Assembly: GCA_919902965.1 (NCBI GenBank)
Contig: CAKKSJ010000120.1
Coordinates: 1-28,233, forward strand
From: Burkholderiales bacterium
Lineage (GTDB): Bacteria; Pseudomonadota; Gammaproteobacteria; Burkholderiales; SG8-39
Direction: 5' to 3'
Length of the DNA: 28,233 nucleotides
The position numbers and the translations under genes are program-made. Positions within the stretch are counted from its first letter, which is position 1. Each line of letters starts with the position of its first letter. Shown here one piece after another: positions 8,127-17,158 of the stretch. The notes beneath the pieces were generated by a model. That model worked only from the letters and a program-made list of their open reading frames with translations, was not told the origin of the DNA and ran no database searches.

Positions 8127-10891
8127 TTTAAATTCTTGCCCGTCACGGCAGTGCCGTCTTTGGCAACGCGGGCAAAGTCTCCAGCCTTGATGATGGATAG
8201 CTTGCTCAGGTCGAGATACCTATTCAGGGACTTGCGGATCTGTTCCGGCGTCAGCGCGGCGATCCTGGCTTCAAAATCCGTTTCCCAGGCTAGGCGGCGG
8301 CCCAGGTAAAGATTGCTGGCGAGTGTCCCCACCAGCGCGCCGTCCTGGGTGCGGCGCAGCTTGCGCAATGCGAGGTAGCCCTTTTTCGCTTCGGCTACCT
8401 CCTCCTCGCTGTATCCTTCGCGCAGCGTCTGTTTCAGCACATCCATGATTTCGGTTTCGATACGCGCGCGGTTCTGCGGCGCGTAAATGGCGCTGACGCC
8501 GAATTCGCCCACTGCATCCAGCGATCCGGCCGTCAGCCAGGAGTGCACGCTGTAGGACAGGCCTTCCTGCTCGCGTATGCGCCGCCATAATCGGGAATCG
8601 GCGGAGCCGCCCAGCAGGTAATTGCCCAGCACCAGGGCCGGATAGTCGGCCTGATCGTCGCGCAACTGCAGGTTCAGCCCTGCCCGAAACACGGCATTGG
8701 CCTTGTCCGGGGTGTCAAGCTTGCGATTGACAGGCGGGACATCGCGGTAGCTGTCGACGATGCGTCTGTACGGTTTCGGGCTGCGCCAGGCGCCGAACAG
8801 CTCTTGCGCAAGGCCGGCAATTTGTGCCGGGTCGAAATCCCCGACCACCGCCAGTTCACTATTGCTCGCGCCGTAGAAATCCTCATGGCAGCGCCGCAGG
8901 TCTTCAATGCTCGCCGACTGCAGGCGTTGCACGCGCTCCTCCAGCGTGGGCGTGTACTCCCAGTGCTCGGGCGGGTAGGGGTTGAGATGGCGCGCCAGTT
9001 GCAGTCCGGCAAGCGCGCCCGGTTCGCTTTTCATGCTCTCCACGCTGGTCAGGGAGGAACGCTTGAGTTGTTCGAATTCGCTTTCCGGAAATGCGGGCTC
9101 GCGCAGGACTTCGGCGACCAGGCGCAGCACTGCCGGCAGATTCGGGCGCAGGGTTTCGATCGAAGCGCCGCTGCCACTGACGCTGACCTTGGCTTTCAAG
9201 CGCTCGAACTCGTCGCGCAGTTGCTCGCGCGTGTGTTGCCGGGTGCCGCGCATCAGCATTGCAGAGGCAAGCCGGCAGGCCGAACTGCGGCCCATTTTGC
9301 TTTGTTCGTCGCCCCAATGCAGGACCAGCTGCGCCACGACAGTGCCGCCGCGCGTTTTCTTCGGCAGCAGCGCGAGTTTCATTCCGCCCGGCAGCTGGCT
9401 CACCGTGGTGCGCGCGTCGATATTCGCCGCAGAGGGTTCGAAACTCTCGCCCGCCGCCACCGCTGCCGCGCCCTTGTAGTTCTCGAGCAGCGCCGCCACA
9501 TCGGGCGCCGGCGGAATTTCGGCGCGCTCCGGCGCCGGCGTCGGCACGAACATGCCCAGGGTGCGGTTCGAAGCCTTGAGGTATTGCGTCGCGACCCGCT
9601 GCACGTCCTCGCGCTTCAACTGGCGCAGGCCGTCGCGGTAGAGGAAAAACAGCCGCCAGTCGCCCATGGCGATGAATTCGGACAGTGCAATACCGAGTTC
9701 GCGCGGATTCGTCAAAGCCATGTCGATGTCGTTCTGCAGCTGCGTGCGCGCGCGCTCCACCTCTTCATTGGTGATCGGCTCGGCGGCAAAGCCTTCGAGG
9801 CTCGCGAGCAGCGCTGCGCGTGCGGCATCCAGGGGCAGGTCCTTGCCCAGGCTGGCGCCGAAATAGGCGTAACCGGCTTCGCGCAACTGCTGGTCGCCCC
9901 CGTACACACTGCTCGCCTTGCCCGTTTCGACCAGTGCGCGGTGCAGGCGCCCGCCGGGCACCTTGGTGAGCGCCGTGACGAGGACGTCAATCGCGGGGAA
10001 ATCGGCATGCGCGCCCGGCGGCAGATGGTACAGCGCGCCGATGAGTTGCAGCTCGCCCGCACGGCGCAGGGTTACGCTGCGCTCGCCGTCCTGAGTCGGC
10101 TCGGCGGTGTAAGTCGGGATGAGCGTGCGCGCCGGCCTGGGGATGCCGGCGAAATGGCGTTGCACCATGGCGAGTGCGGCGCTTTCATCGAACTTGCCGC
10201 TGATGAGCAGCACCGCGTTGTCGGGCTGGTAGTACTTGCGGTAGAAAGCCTGCAGGCGCTCGATCGGCACGTTTTCTATATCGGAGCGGGCGCCGATAAT
10301 CGGGTGCCCATAGTTGTGCCACAGATAGGCGGTGGAGGCCATGCGCTCGCCCAGCACGTTGTGGGGACTGTTCTCGCCCGCCTCGAACTCGTTGCGCACC
10401 ACGGTCATCTCGCTGTCCAGGTCTTTTTTCAATATGGTGGAATTGACCATGCGGTCGGCTTCCAGCTCCAGCGCCCAGTCGAGATTGGCCACACTGGCAG
10501 CCAGGTTTTCGTAGTAATTGGTGCGATCGAACGAGGTCGAGGCGTTGAAGCGCGCGCCGCGGCCCTGAAATTCGTTCTTGGGGTCGGGATGGCGCGGCGT
10601 GCCCTTGAACTGCATGTGTTCCAGCAGGTGCGCCATGCCGTATTCGCCGTAGCCCTCGTGGCGCGAGCCGACCAGGTAGGTGAGGTTGACGGTGATCGTG
10701 TCCTGCGTGGCGTCCGGAAACAGCAGCACTTTGAGTCCGTTCGCGAGCCGGTACTCGGTGATGCCTTCGACTGAGTTAATTTTCTGGATTGAGGCCGCGC
10801 TCACGGCGCTCGCCGTTGCGGCATGCACCGGCGCGAGCAGCAAGGCCGGCAGCAGCAGGGCAAGGGTCAGTGTGAACAGTCGGCGCAGCAT
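8108..10891 (-). CDS. Two-domain M16 zinc metallopeptidase, exported
   Basis: A 927-residue pitrilysin-family protein. The chosen ATG (10891) has GAGG five bases upstream and starts a signal peptide (MLRRLF, a hydrophobic core, PVHA-A). An in-frame codon 17 residues earlier would spoil it. The zinc motif HLLEH is at residues 88-92. The second acidic pair is Glu161/Glu168 in EMTVVRNEFE, at the spacing known for M16. A second, inactive M16 half follows (about residues 480-900, with GLSYSVHSWL and RRIREQEG). It is probably a periplasmic peptidase that degrades peptides or small proteins, similar to PqqL-type enzymes. The physiological substrate is unknown. It is the sole gene of its transcription unit as far as can be seen. 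Confidence 0.9.
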   Translation of the reverse strand: MLRRLFTLTLALLLPALLLAPVHAATASAVSAASIQKINSVEGITEYRLANGLKVLLFPDATQDTITVNLTYLVGSRHEGYGEYGMAHLLEHMQFKGTPRHPDPKNEFQGRGARFNASTSFDRTNYYENLAASVANLDWALELEADRMVNSTILKKDLDSEMTVVRNEFEAGENSPHNVLGERMASTAYLWHNYGHPIIGARSDIENVPIERLQAFYRKYYQPDNAVLLISGKFDESAALAMVQRHFAGIPRPARTLIPTYTAEPTQDGERSVTLRRAGELQLIGALYHLPPGAHADFPAIDVLVTALTKVPGGRLHRALVETGKASSVYGGDQQLREAGYAYFGASLGKDLPLDAARAALLASLEGFAAEPITNEEVERARTQLQNDIDMALTNPRELGIALSEFIAMGDWRLFFLYRDGLRQLKREDVQRVATQYLKASNRTLGMFVPTPAPERAEIPPAPDVAALLENYKGAAAVAAGESFEPSAANIDARTTVSQLPGGMKLALLPKKTRGGTVVAQLVLHWGDEQSKMGRSSACRLASAMLMRGTRQHTREQLRDEFERLKAKVSVSGSGASIETLRPNLPAVLRLVAEVLREPAFPESEFEQLKRSSLTSVESMKSEPGALAGLQLARHLNPYPPEHWEYTPTLEERVQRLQSASIEDLRRCHEDFYGASNSELAVVGDFDPAQIAGLAQELFGAWRSPKPYRRIVDSYRDVPPVNRKLDTPDKANAVFRAGLNLQLRDDQADYPALVLGNYLLGGSADSRLWRRIREQEGLSYSVHSWLTAGSLDAVGEFGVSAIYAPQNRARIETEIMDVLKQTLREGYSEEEVAEAKKGYLALRKLRRTQDGALVGTLASNLYLGRRLAWETDFEARIAALTPEQIRKSLNRYLDLSKLSIIKAGDFARVAKDGTAVTGKNLNQGSSR

Positions 10892-10946
10892 AGTAACCTC
10901 GTTTGTTCGAATCAGTGTTACACAGACCGGATTTTTCACCATAGGT

Positions 10947-11273
10947 TCATGACTGGCTTATCAGGTAGCCGAACAAATGCAGCGCCAGCATGCCCGCAAC
11001 AATGGTGAGCAGGGTGTTGCGCGTGCGCCAGGCGATCGCGCCGGCCAGTATGCCTGCGAGCAGTCGCGGGTTGTCCAGGGCGAGATGCACCGAGCCGGCG
11101 GAGAGCACCAGTTCGGGCACGAGTATCGCGGAAAAAACCGCCGCCGGGACGTAGCGCAGCGCGCGCTGCACCAGCGCGGGCGCGGGCCAGCGCGCGAACA
11201 GCAGGATGAAGGACGCGCGCGGAATGAAGCTGGTCAGCGCCAGGCCGAGGATCAGCAGCAGGAAGGCGGTCAT
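10947..11273 (-). CDS. azlD: AzlD family branched-chain amino acid exporter subunit
   Basis: A 108-residue membrane protein with about four helices, starting MTAFLLLILGLALTSFIPR. The central part (LRYVPAAVFSAILVPEL) is the typical AzlD pattern. It pairs with AzlC to form an inner-membrane exporter for branched-chain amino acids, like the small subunit BrnE of the BrnFE exporter. The ATG overlaps the azlC stop codon as ATGA, so the two are translationally coupled. A longer open frame reaching upstream to 11552 is a shadow of azlC. Confidence 0.87.
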   Translation of the reverse strand: MTAFLLLILGLALTSFIPRASFILLFARWPAPALVQRALRYVPAAVFSAILVPELVLSAGSVHLALDNPRLLAGILAGAIAWRTRNTLLTIVAGMLALHLFGYLISQS

Positions 11274-11959
11274 GGTTTTTCCAGCGGCTTTTCGGCCAGC
11301 ATGCCGGCGGCGATCCCGGCCGCGACGGCGACGATCAAACCGAGGCGCAAGGGCAGGGACCAGGTGAGGATGGCGCTGACGCCGGCAGCGACAGCGGCAG
11401 CAGCTACGGCGCGGTCGCGGATGGTCGGTGCGACGATCGCGAGGAAAGTGAGCACTATGGAAAATTCCAGGTGCCAGTCTGCCGGGATGCGCGCCCCGAG
11501 CAGCACACCGGTCAAGGTGCCGATCTGCCAGGTGGTCCAGATCGCCACGCAACAGCCGAAGTAATACCAGACCTTGTCTTCGGCCCCCAGGTGGCGCTCG
11601 TAGCCTCGCAGCGACATGGCATAGCCGTTATCCGACAGCAGATAGGCAAGCAGGGGCCGCCAGCGCGTGCCGGCCGCCGCCAGATGCGGCGCTATCGACA
11701 GGCTATAGATGGAAAAACGCAGATTGATCACCAGCGCCGCCAGGACCGCGATCGCGAGCGGCGAGCCCGATGTAAGAAGCTGCAACGCCGCCAGTTGCGA
11801 ACTTCCGGCATAGACCAGGACCGACATCAGCATGGCCAGGTAATTCGGCATGCCTGCCGCGACCATGGCGACACCGCTGATCGTGCCGAAGGCCAGGACC
11901 CCGGGCAGGACCGGAAGGCAGGCTTTGAGCGCAGCGAGAAATTGGGGGTGGGGACGCAA
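11270..11959 (-). CDS. azlC: AzlC family branched-chain amino acid exporter subunit
   Basis: A large-subunit exporter protein of about 229 residues. It contains GVLAFGTISGVAMVAAGM, the AzlC signature YAGSSQLAALQLL, LVINLRFSIYSLSIAPHL and YLLSDNGYAMSL, and then hydrophobic helices to the end. With AzlD it forms a branched-chain amino acid efflux pump in the inner membrane. No ATG fits the beginning. The TTG at 11959 just before RPHPQFLAALKACLP gives the normal family length, but no strong ribosome binding site supports it, so the start is uncertain. The same frame continues open upstream for over 2 kb opposite htpG, which I regard as an artefact of GC-rich codon use. The gene is divergent from htpG. 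Confidence 0.85.
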   Translation of the reverse strand: MRPHPQFLAALKACLPVLPGVLAFGTISGVAMVAAGMPNYLAMLMSVLVYAGSSQLAALQLLTSGSPLAIAVLAALVINLRFSIYSLSIAPHLAAAGTRWRPLLAYLLSDNGYAMSLRGYERHLGAEDKVWYYFGCCVAIWTTWQIGTLTGVLLGARIPADWHLEFSIVLTFLAIVAPTIRDRAVAAAAVAAGVSAILTWSLPLRLGLIVAVAAGIAAGMLAEKPLEKP

Positions 11960-12091
11960 GAGCTTAATCGACCGGAGGTTGCGGGCGGGCGCTATTCTAG
12001 ACTGCCCTGGATGCCCGCGCAGGGCTGCCCCTTGAAAATCACCCCGGCTGCCCGCATTTACCCTGACAATAACAACGTCTCTGGAGAATTT

Positions 12092-14023
12092 ATGTCTGCT
12101 GCCGCCACCAAGGAAACCCTGGGCTTTCAGGCCGAAGTCAAGCAACTGCTGCATCTGATGATCCACTCCTTGTACAGCAACAAGGAGATTTTTCTGCGCG
12201 AACTCATTTCGAACGCCTCCGATGCCGCCGACAAGCTGCGCTTCGAAGCGCTGTCGGACGCCTCCCTCTACGGCACCGACGCGGATCTGAAAATCCGCGT
12301 CAGTTTCGACAAGGCGGCGCGCACCTTGACCGTTAGCGACAATGGCGTGGGTATGTCGCGCGAGGAGGTCATCGCCAACATCGGCACCATCGCTAAGTCG
12401 GGCACGCGCGAGTTTTTTCAGGCGCTCACCGGCGACCAGGCCAGGGACGCCCACCTGATCGGCCAGTTCGGCGTGGGTTTCTACTCCTCCTTCATCGTCG
12501 CCGACCGTGTGAGCCTGGTGACGCGCCGCGCCGGCTTTGCGGCAGGCGAGGGGGTGCGCTGGGAATCGGACGGCGGCGGCGAATACAGTATCGAGGCCGT
12601 GGAAAAGGCCGAACGCGGTACCGAAGTGACCCTGCACCTGCGCGAGGGCGAGGACGAACTGCTGGATGATTTCCGCCTGCGCGGGCTGATTCGCAAGTAC
12701 TCCGACCATATCGCGCTTCCGATACGCATGGAAAAAAACGTCTGGGACGAAGATAAAAAGGAACACAAACCCAGCGGCGAGGACGAGACCGTCAACCAGG
12801 CGAGCGCGCTGTGGGCGCGCCCCAAGGCCGAGATCAGCGACGAGCAGTACCAGGAGTTCTACAAGCATGTCGGGCACGATTTCGACGCGCCGCTCGCCTG
12901 GACGCACAACCGGGTCGAGGGCCGGCACGAGTACACGCAGCTCCTGTTCCTGCCCGCGCATGCACCCTTCGACTTGTGGGACCGCAGCCACCGCCATGGC
13001 ATCAAGCTCTACGTGCGCCGCGTGTTCATCATGGACGACGCCGAGCAGTTGTTGCCGGGCTATCTGCGCTTTGTGCGCGGCGTGGTCGATTCGAGCGACC
13101 TGCCGCTCAATGTGTCGCGCGAAATCCTGCAGCAGTCGAAGGACATCGAGGCGATCCGCTCGGGCTGCACCAAGCGCGTACTCGCGCTGCTGGAGGACCT
13201 CGCGCAAAACCAGAAGGACAAGTACAGCGGATTCTGGAAGGAATTCGGCCTGGTGCTGAAGGAAGGCGTGGGCGAGGATCATGCGAACCGGGAAAAAATC
13301 GCCGCGCTGCTGCGTTTTTCCAGCACGGACAAGGATAGCGAAGAGCAAAGCGTTTCCTTCGCCGACTACCTCGCGCGCATGAAACCCGGCCAGGAAAAGA
13401 TCTATTACGTCACGGCCGACTCTTTCCTCGCCGCGAAGAACAGCCCGCATCTGGAGGTGTTCCGCAAGAAAGGCATAGAGGTGCTGCTGCTGGCTGAGCG
13501 CGTGGACGAATGGCTGGTGTCGAATCTGCACGAGTTCGAAGGCAAGGCGCTGGTCTCGGTGGCGCGCGGCGATCTGGACCTGGGCAAGCTGGAGGACGAA
13601 GCGGAGAAGAAAGAACAGGAAAAGCAGGCCGGCGAATACAAGGAACTGACCGACAAAATCAAGGGCGCGCTGGGCGAGCGGGTGAAGGAGGTGCGCGTGA
13701 CGCTGCGCCTGACGTCTTCGCCCGCCTGTCTGGTGTCGGATCAGTACGACATGGGCGGCAATCTCGCGCGCATACTCAAGGCGGCGGGGCAGAAAGTGCC
13801 TGATTCCAAGCCGATCATGGAAATCAATCCCGGCCATCCGCTGGTGCAGCGGCTCAAATACGAGGAAAGCCAGTTCGCCGACTGGAGCCAGGTGCTGTTC
13901 GACCAGGCCCTGCTCGCCGAAGGCGGGCAGCTGGAAGATCCGGCCGGCTTCGTCAAGCGCCTGAACGAACTGATGCTGGCGATGGCCGGCGGCGGCGCGA
14001 AGATTTGGACGCCGGGGGGTTAA
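12092..14023 (+). CDS. htpG: Chaperone HtpG (bacterial Hsp90)
   Basis: A 643-residue cytosolic ATP-dependent chaperone that remodels client proteins with the DnaK system. The N-terminal GHKL ATPase has IFLRELISNASDAADKLR (Glu37 and Asn41 as catalytic base and magnesium ligand), DNGVGM at residues 83-88 and GQFGVGFYS near residues 124-132. The middle domain includes the LFLP, VRRVFI and LPLNVSREILQ motifs with the ATP-sensing Arg. The C-terminal dimerisation domain ends at the stop. The start is set by GGAG six bases before the ATG. The frame opens further upstream, but that part lies opposite azlC. The length is close to E. coli HtpG (624). A sigma32-type promoter could be expected, but I could not pick one out. 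Confidence 0.96.
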   Translation: MSAAATKETLGFQAEVKQLLHLMIHSLYSNKEIFLRELISNASDAADKLRFEALSDASLYGTDADLKIRVSFDKAARTLTVSDNGVGMSREEVIANIGTIAKSGTREFFQALTGDQARDAHLIGQFGVGFYSSFIVADRVSLVTRRAGFAAGEGVRWESDGGGEYSIEAVEKAERGTEVTLHLREGEDELLDDFRLRGLIRKYSDHIALPIRMEKNVWDEDKKEHKPSGEDETVNQASALWARPKAEISDEQYQEFYKHVGHDFDAPLAWTHNRVEGRHEYTQLLFLPAHAPFDLWDRSHRHGIKLYVRRVFIMDDAEQLLPGYLRFVRGVVDSSDLPLNVSREILQQSKDIEAIRSGCTKRVLALLEDLAQNQKDKYSGFWKEFGLVLKEGVGEDHANREKIAALLRFSSTDKDSEEQSVSFADYLARMKPGQEKIYYVTADSFLAAKNSPHLEVFRKKGIEVLLLAERVDEWLVSNLHEFEGKALVSVARGDLDLGKLEDEAEKKEQEKQAGEYKELTDKIKGALGERVKEVRVTLRLTSSPACLVSDQYDMGGNLARILKAAGQKVPDSKPIMEINPGHPLVQRLKYEESQFADWSQVLFDQALLAEGGQLEDPAGFVKRLNELMLAMAGGGAKIWTPGG

Positions 14024-14094
14024 GCGCAAGGGACTCGGGTAGTTGTGCGCATAGGGTGCGGCTAGGTGGACATTTCCATAGTTGCTCACACCTG

Positions 14095-14117
14095 CCGCCG
14101 ACGAAGGCCAAAGGCGG
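14095..14117 (+). terminator. Weak hairpin downstream of htpG
   Basis: CCGCC at 14095-14099 can pair with GGCGG at 14113-14117 and is followed by TGTTTATTT. The stem is short and the loop long (13 bases), so this is only a candidate intrinsic terminator for htpG. Confidence 0.25.
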
Positions 14118-14184
14118 TGTTTATTTGCGGCGGCTTCAGACGGAAGAGCTGTCGTTGCGAGGGCGGGAGAAGCCCTCAGATGCG

Positions 14185-14210
14185 TTTCGAATAATTGTGT
14201 ATAATCGAAA
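14185..14210 (+). promoter_or_regulatory. Promoter with overlapping inverted repeat upstream of the HTH/PIN toxin-antitoxin pair
   Basis: The hexamers TTTCGA (14185-14190) and TCGAAA (14205-14210) form an inverted repeat around a consensus -10 box TATAAT (14200-14205). A third TCGAAA half-site lies at 14214-14219. Type II antitoxins usually repress their own operon by binding such repeats, so this is a plausible autoregulatory operator. A clear -35 is missing. Confidence 0.55.
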
Positions 14211-14235
14211 CCATCGAAAAGAAAGGAGATGCGCC

Positions 14236-14685
14236 ATGCCTTCAACAACTGCTATACGGCTAGCCACCAAAGATACTCCAGCGCTGCGTGGTGCTTGTGA
14301 AAAATCCGCGCGTGCCGTGATCTCCGCTATCCGTCGCGGTACTGCGGGGAAGACTTCTCCCGAAGCACTAACTGACCTGGTCGACTCACTGACGGGCGTT
14401 ATTGAACGGACAACGGAATTGCTCCTTGCCGGCAAACAGGTCCGCATCGTCGAGGACAACGAGGCCATGACCACGCAGAAGGCGGCCGATCTTCTCAACG
14501 TCTCGCGCCCGCATCTGGTCAAGTTGCTCGACTTGGGGCAAATCCCCCAACTGCCCAAGGTCGGCCGCCATCGTCGTGTCGCCCGATCTGCCGTACTCAA
14601 GTACAAGCGCAACAGAGATGCCCAGCGCGAATCGGCGCTAAAGGAACTCGCCGCTCTGTCACAGCGCCACCAACTCGGCTATTGA
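14236..14685 (+). CDS. Antitoxin with excisionase-type helix-turn-helix domain
   Basis: A 149-residue protein. The N-terminal about 70 residues are helical, and the C-terminal part is an excisionase/MerR-like winged HTH: MTTQKAADLLNVSRPHLVKLL, then IPQLPKVGRHRRVARSAVL. Proteins of this layout typically neutralise a PIN-domain toxin encoded just downstream and bind their own promoter. AAAGGAG lies 8 bases before the ATG. The earlier open frame is ignored because it would cross the promoter. The stop codon is only two bases before the toxin ATG, so the genes are co-translated. It is not a classical small VapB (about 75-85 residues). Toxin neutralisation is inferred from arrangement and family, not shown by sequence alone. 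Confidence 0.8.
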   Translation: MPSTTAIRLATKDTPALRGACEKSARAVISAIRRGTAGKTSPEALTDLVDSLTGVIERTTELLLAGKQVRIVEDNEAMTTQKAADLLNVSRPHLVKLLDLGQIPQLPKVGRHRRVARSAVLKYKRNRDAQRESALKELAALSQRHQLGY

Positions 14686-14687
14686 CC

Positions 14688-15263
14688 ATGCGGCCGGTGG
14701 TCGTGCTCGATGCCTGTGTTCTTTACCCGGCAGCGCAGCGCGACTTCTTCATGTGGCTGGCGGCGGGAGGCACAATCCGCGTGCACTGGACAAACGAAAT
14801 CCACGAGGAGTGGATGCGCAACGTCGAGCGCGATTACCGCGTCGCTCGTAGCGTTCTGGAGCGCGTGCGCAGACTGATGGACCGCGCGGCTGGCGATGCC
14901 TTGATCGGCCACTATCGCCAGTACGAAAGCTTATTTGCCAAAACCGATGCCAAGGATCGTCATGTTGCCGCGGCAGCGGTAGCGGCACGTAAGCGCTCCG
15001 AAGTGGATATCGTCACGATCATCACCTGGAACCTCGGAGATTTTGATCGCAAGGAACTCGCGAAGGTCGGAGTAGTGGCAGAAACTCCAGATGCTTTCTT
15101 GTGCCGCTTACTCGCGGACTCGCCGGAAGAGGTTATTGCGGCACTTGTGCGAATGCAGAACAACCTACGGCACCCGCGCAAGACCACTCGAGAGTGCGTC
15201 GACACGCTCTCCGCGCAAGGCTTGAAGAAATTTGCCGGGTTGATATCAGCAAGGATTGAGTGA
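14688..15263 (+). CDS. PIN-domain ribonuclease toxin
   Basis: A 191-residue PIN-fold protein. Acidic metal-binding residues are visible: Asp8 in VVVLDACVLYP, Glu37 in TNEIHEEW, Asp90 in DAKDRHVAAAA and Asp118 in TWNLGDFD. PIN toxins cleave RNA, often tRNA or rRNA, when released from the antitoxin. The ATG at 14688 is used rather than the overlapping TTG at 14682. The protein is longer than common VapC toxins (about 130 residues) because of a C-terminal extension of about 60 residues with helices (SPEEVIAALVRM) and a Lys-rich part. Its target is unknown. It forms a two-gene operon with the HTH antitoxin and is convergent with the TPR protein gene. Confidence 0.82.
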   Translation: MRPVVVLDACVLYPAAQRDFFMWLAAGGTIRVHWTNEIHEEWMRNVERDYRVARSVLERVRRLMDRAAGDALIGHYRQYESLFAKTDAKDRHVAAAAVAARKRSEVDIVTIITWNLGDFDRKELAKVGVVAETPDAFLCRLLADSPEEVIAALVRMQNNLRHPRKTTRECVDTLSAQGLKKFAGLISARIE

Positions 15264-15535
15264 CTCTGGTATTGCCGTCGCGAAACTGCGGGTCGATACT
15301 GGTCGGCTCCATCTGCCAACCGCGAGAGTCGTAGCTCGTGCTGCCGAATGCCGGCTTCAGAATGCAAGCTGTCGCTCGGATTTTGAGGGCGACAGGCTGG
15401 ACCCGACCCTGAAGAGACTTTCGCCGCGTCTCTGGCGAATGATCGCTTCCAGCGCGCTTGCCGCCATTCCCGATAGATGATCGGTCGGCACGACGCGCAC
15501 AACGGCGGAGATCTATTGGCCGCCACTTCCTCGGC
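15264..15535. other. Intergenic region between PIN toxin and TPR protein (convergent)
   Basis: About 270 bases between two convergent genes. Short open frames exist on both strands, but none has a ribosome binding site or a recognisable domain. No clear terminator with a U-tract was found. Confidence 0.4.
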
Positions 15536-17158
15536 CTAGTTCGGAACGCCCGCGGCGCGGAGTAGGTCCGCACAGCGCTTCCTCAAATCCGCGTCCTTCA
15601 CCGGACTCACGCTCGAATAGCGCGACACAGTGAAATCCGGCACCAATTCGACTATGCGCTGCGCCGCAAGCTTCGCTTCCTCGCTCCTGCCCAGAAATCC
15701 GAGCGCGATAGCTTTCAATCGATGGGCGCTTGCAAATTTGGGATCGACCTCGATCGCGCTCTGCGCCGCCGCGAGGGCATCCTCGTACCTGCCGCAGGTA
15801 AGGTGCGCAGAACCCACGCTATTGATGAGCGCGCTCATGCCCGGATCGAGCGGACTGAGGCGTATCGCGCGTTCGAAATGTGCGATCGCCGCATCGCCTT
15901 CTCCGACAGCCGCACGGACAAGTCCAGCGGCCAGGCGCACGACGAACAGGTTCGGACTCAGGCTCAATGCACGGTCGATGGCGCGCTGCGCCTCGTCGTA
16001 GCGAAAGCCTAGCACCCGCAAGCCCTTCAGCCGAAACCCCAGCATGCCGAGCGCAAGCCCGGCCATGCTCAGGATCACGGGGTTGTCCTGATGGTCGGCA
16101 AGGGCTTCCTCGGCGAAACGCAGGCCGAATTTCACGTCGTCCGCCTCACCGTAACCGTCAACAATGCGCTGCATGTACGCAAATGCGCCCATCGCCTTGG
16201 CGAGCGAATAGCCCGGGTCCATCTCCAGCGCGCGGCGAATAAGCGACGACGACGCGTCGTTTTCTGCCTTGCCGGCGCCGGGCATGAGCCCGGGCAAGGC
16301 CTGCACCAGATAATCGTAGGCCTGCAGGTTGTCCGTCGGCTTGCGCCGGACGCGCTCCAATTCGGCGCGCCGCACCCCTGGCTCGATTGCGTACACCACG
16401 CTCTCCGTAATCCTGTCCTGCAATTCGAACACATCATCCAGCGCGCCCTCGAATCGGTCGGCCCAGATGTGGCGCCCGCTTTCGGCCTCAATCAACTGAC
16501 CGGTGATTCGGAGCTGATTGCCCGCCTTGCGCACGCTTCCCTCGAGCACGTAGCGCACGCCGAGTTCGCGCCCGACCTGCTTGATATCCACGGCCCGGCC
16601 CTTGTACACAAAACTGGAGTTGCGTGCGATGACAAAAACATTTCCCGTGCGCGCGAGCGCAGTGAGGATATCGTCGACCATGCCGTCGGCGAAATATTCC
16701 TGTTCCGGATCGCCGCTCATGTTGGTGAAGGGCAGTACCGCGATCGAGGGCATGTCCGGCAACGCCGGCGCGGGGGTGTTGCCGGTCGCTGGTTTTCCGC
16801 CGATCGCCTGGTCGGCGGCAACGAAAGCCCTGTCTGGTCCGGCCGCTGGATCCGTTTGCGTTTCCGCCCGTTTATCAAGCTGCACCGATACAGGTTGCGC
16901 ACGGCTTCGGCGCAGCACGTCCCAGGCAATGATCACAACGCCGAGGGCGACAAGGCCTATCCGGATATCGAAACCCTGTGGCCACACGCGCCGGATGCCC
17001 TCTGGGATCGACAAATGAGAAAACAAATCCGCGAACCAGTGCTCCGGCGCAAAGCCGGTCAATGCAACCGCTGCACCGGCAATTGCGGAGTTGGTGACAT
17101 ATTCGCGAATGCCGTGCACAAGGCGATCGAACCGGCTTTCAGTTGCCTCAGGCTTCAT
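15536..17158 (-). CDS. TolB-N-like/TPR repeat membrane protein (cyclase-associated type, lacking a cyclase domain)
   Basis: A 540-residue protein. The ATG at 17158 is preceded by a strong GGGAGGGG site. One transmembrane helix (IGLVALGVVIIAWDVL, near residue 85) follows a short N-terminal part. A linker rich in Ala/Pro leads to the block SIAVLPFTNMSGDPEQEYF and DGMVDDILTALAR, the FlgO/TolB-N-like module that in many proteobacteria follows an adenylate cyclase or a wHTH domain. From about residue 300 come TPR-type helices, for example PLDPGMSALINSVGSAHL and YEDALAAAQSAIEVDP. Neither a cyclase nor a DNA-binding domain is present in front of it. It may act in sensing or as a scaffold with an extracytoplasmic TPR domain. 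The exact role is unknown. Confidence 0.78.
   Translation of the reverse strand: MKPEATESRFDRLVHGIREYVTNSAIAGAAVALTGFAPEHWFADLFSHLSIPEGIRRVWPQGFDIRIGLVALGVVIIAWDVLRRSRAQPVSVQLDKRAETQTDPAAGPDRAFVAADQAIGGKPATGNTPAPALPDMPSIAVLPFTNMSGDPEQEYFADGMVDDILTALARTGNVFVIARNSSFVYKGRAVDIKQVGRELGVRYVLEGSVRKAGNQLRITGQLIEAESGRHIWADRFEGALDDVFELQDRITESVVYAIEPGVRRAELERVRRKPTDNLQAYDYLVQALPGLMPGAGKAENDASSSLIRRALEMDPGYSLAKAMGAFAYMQRIVDGYGEADDVKFGLRFAEEALADHQDNPVILSMAGLALGMLGFRLKGLRVLGFRYDEAQRAIDRALSLSPNLFVVRLAAGLVRAAVGEGDAAIAHFERAIRLSPLDPGMSALINSVGSAHLTCGRYEDALAAAQSAIEVDPKFASAHRLKAIALGFLGRSEEAKLAAQRIVELVPDFTVSRYSSVSPVKDADLRKRCADLLRAAGVPN

Noticed and set aside
8804..10774. A 656-codon open frame on the plus strand opposite the M16 peptidase
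   Set aside because: It lies wholly inside a clear peptidase gene, has Arg/His/Gln-rich low-information sequence and no family motif.
11270..14248. A 992-codon open frame on the minus strand across htpG and azlC
   Set aside because: Only its end (azlC) has protein-like membrane segments. The part opposite htpG reflects GC-rich codon use and lacks any recognised domain or ribosome binding site.
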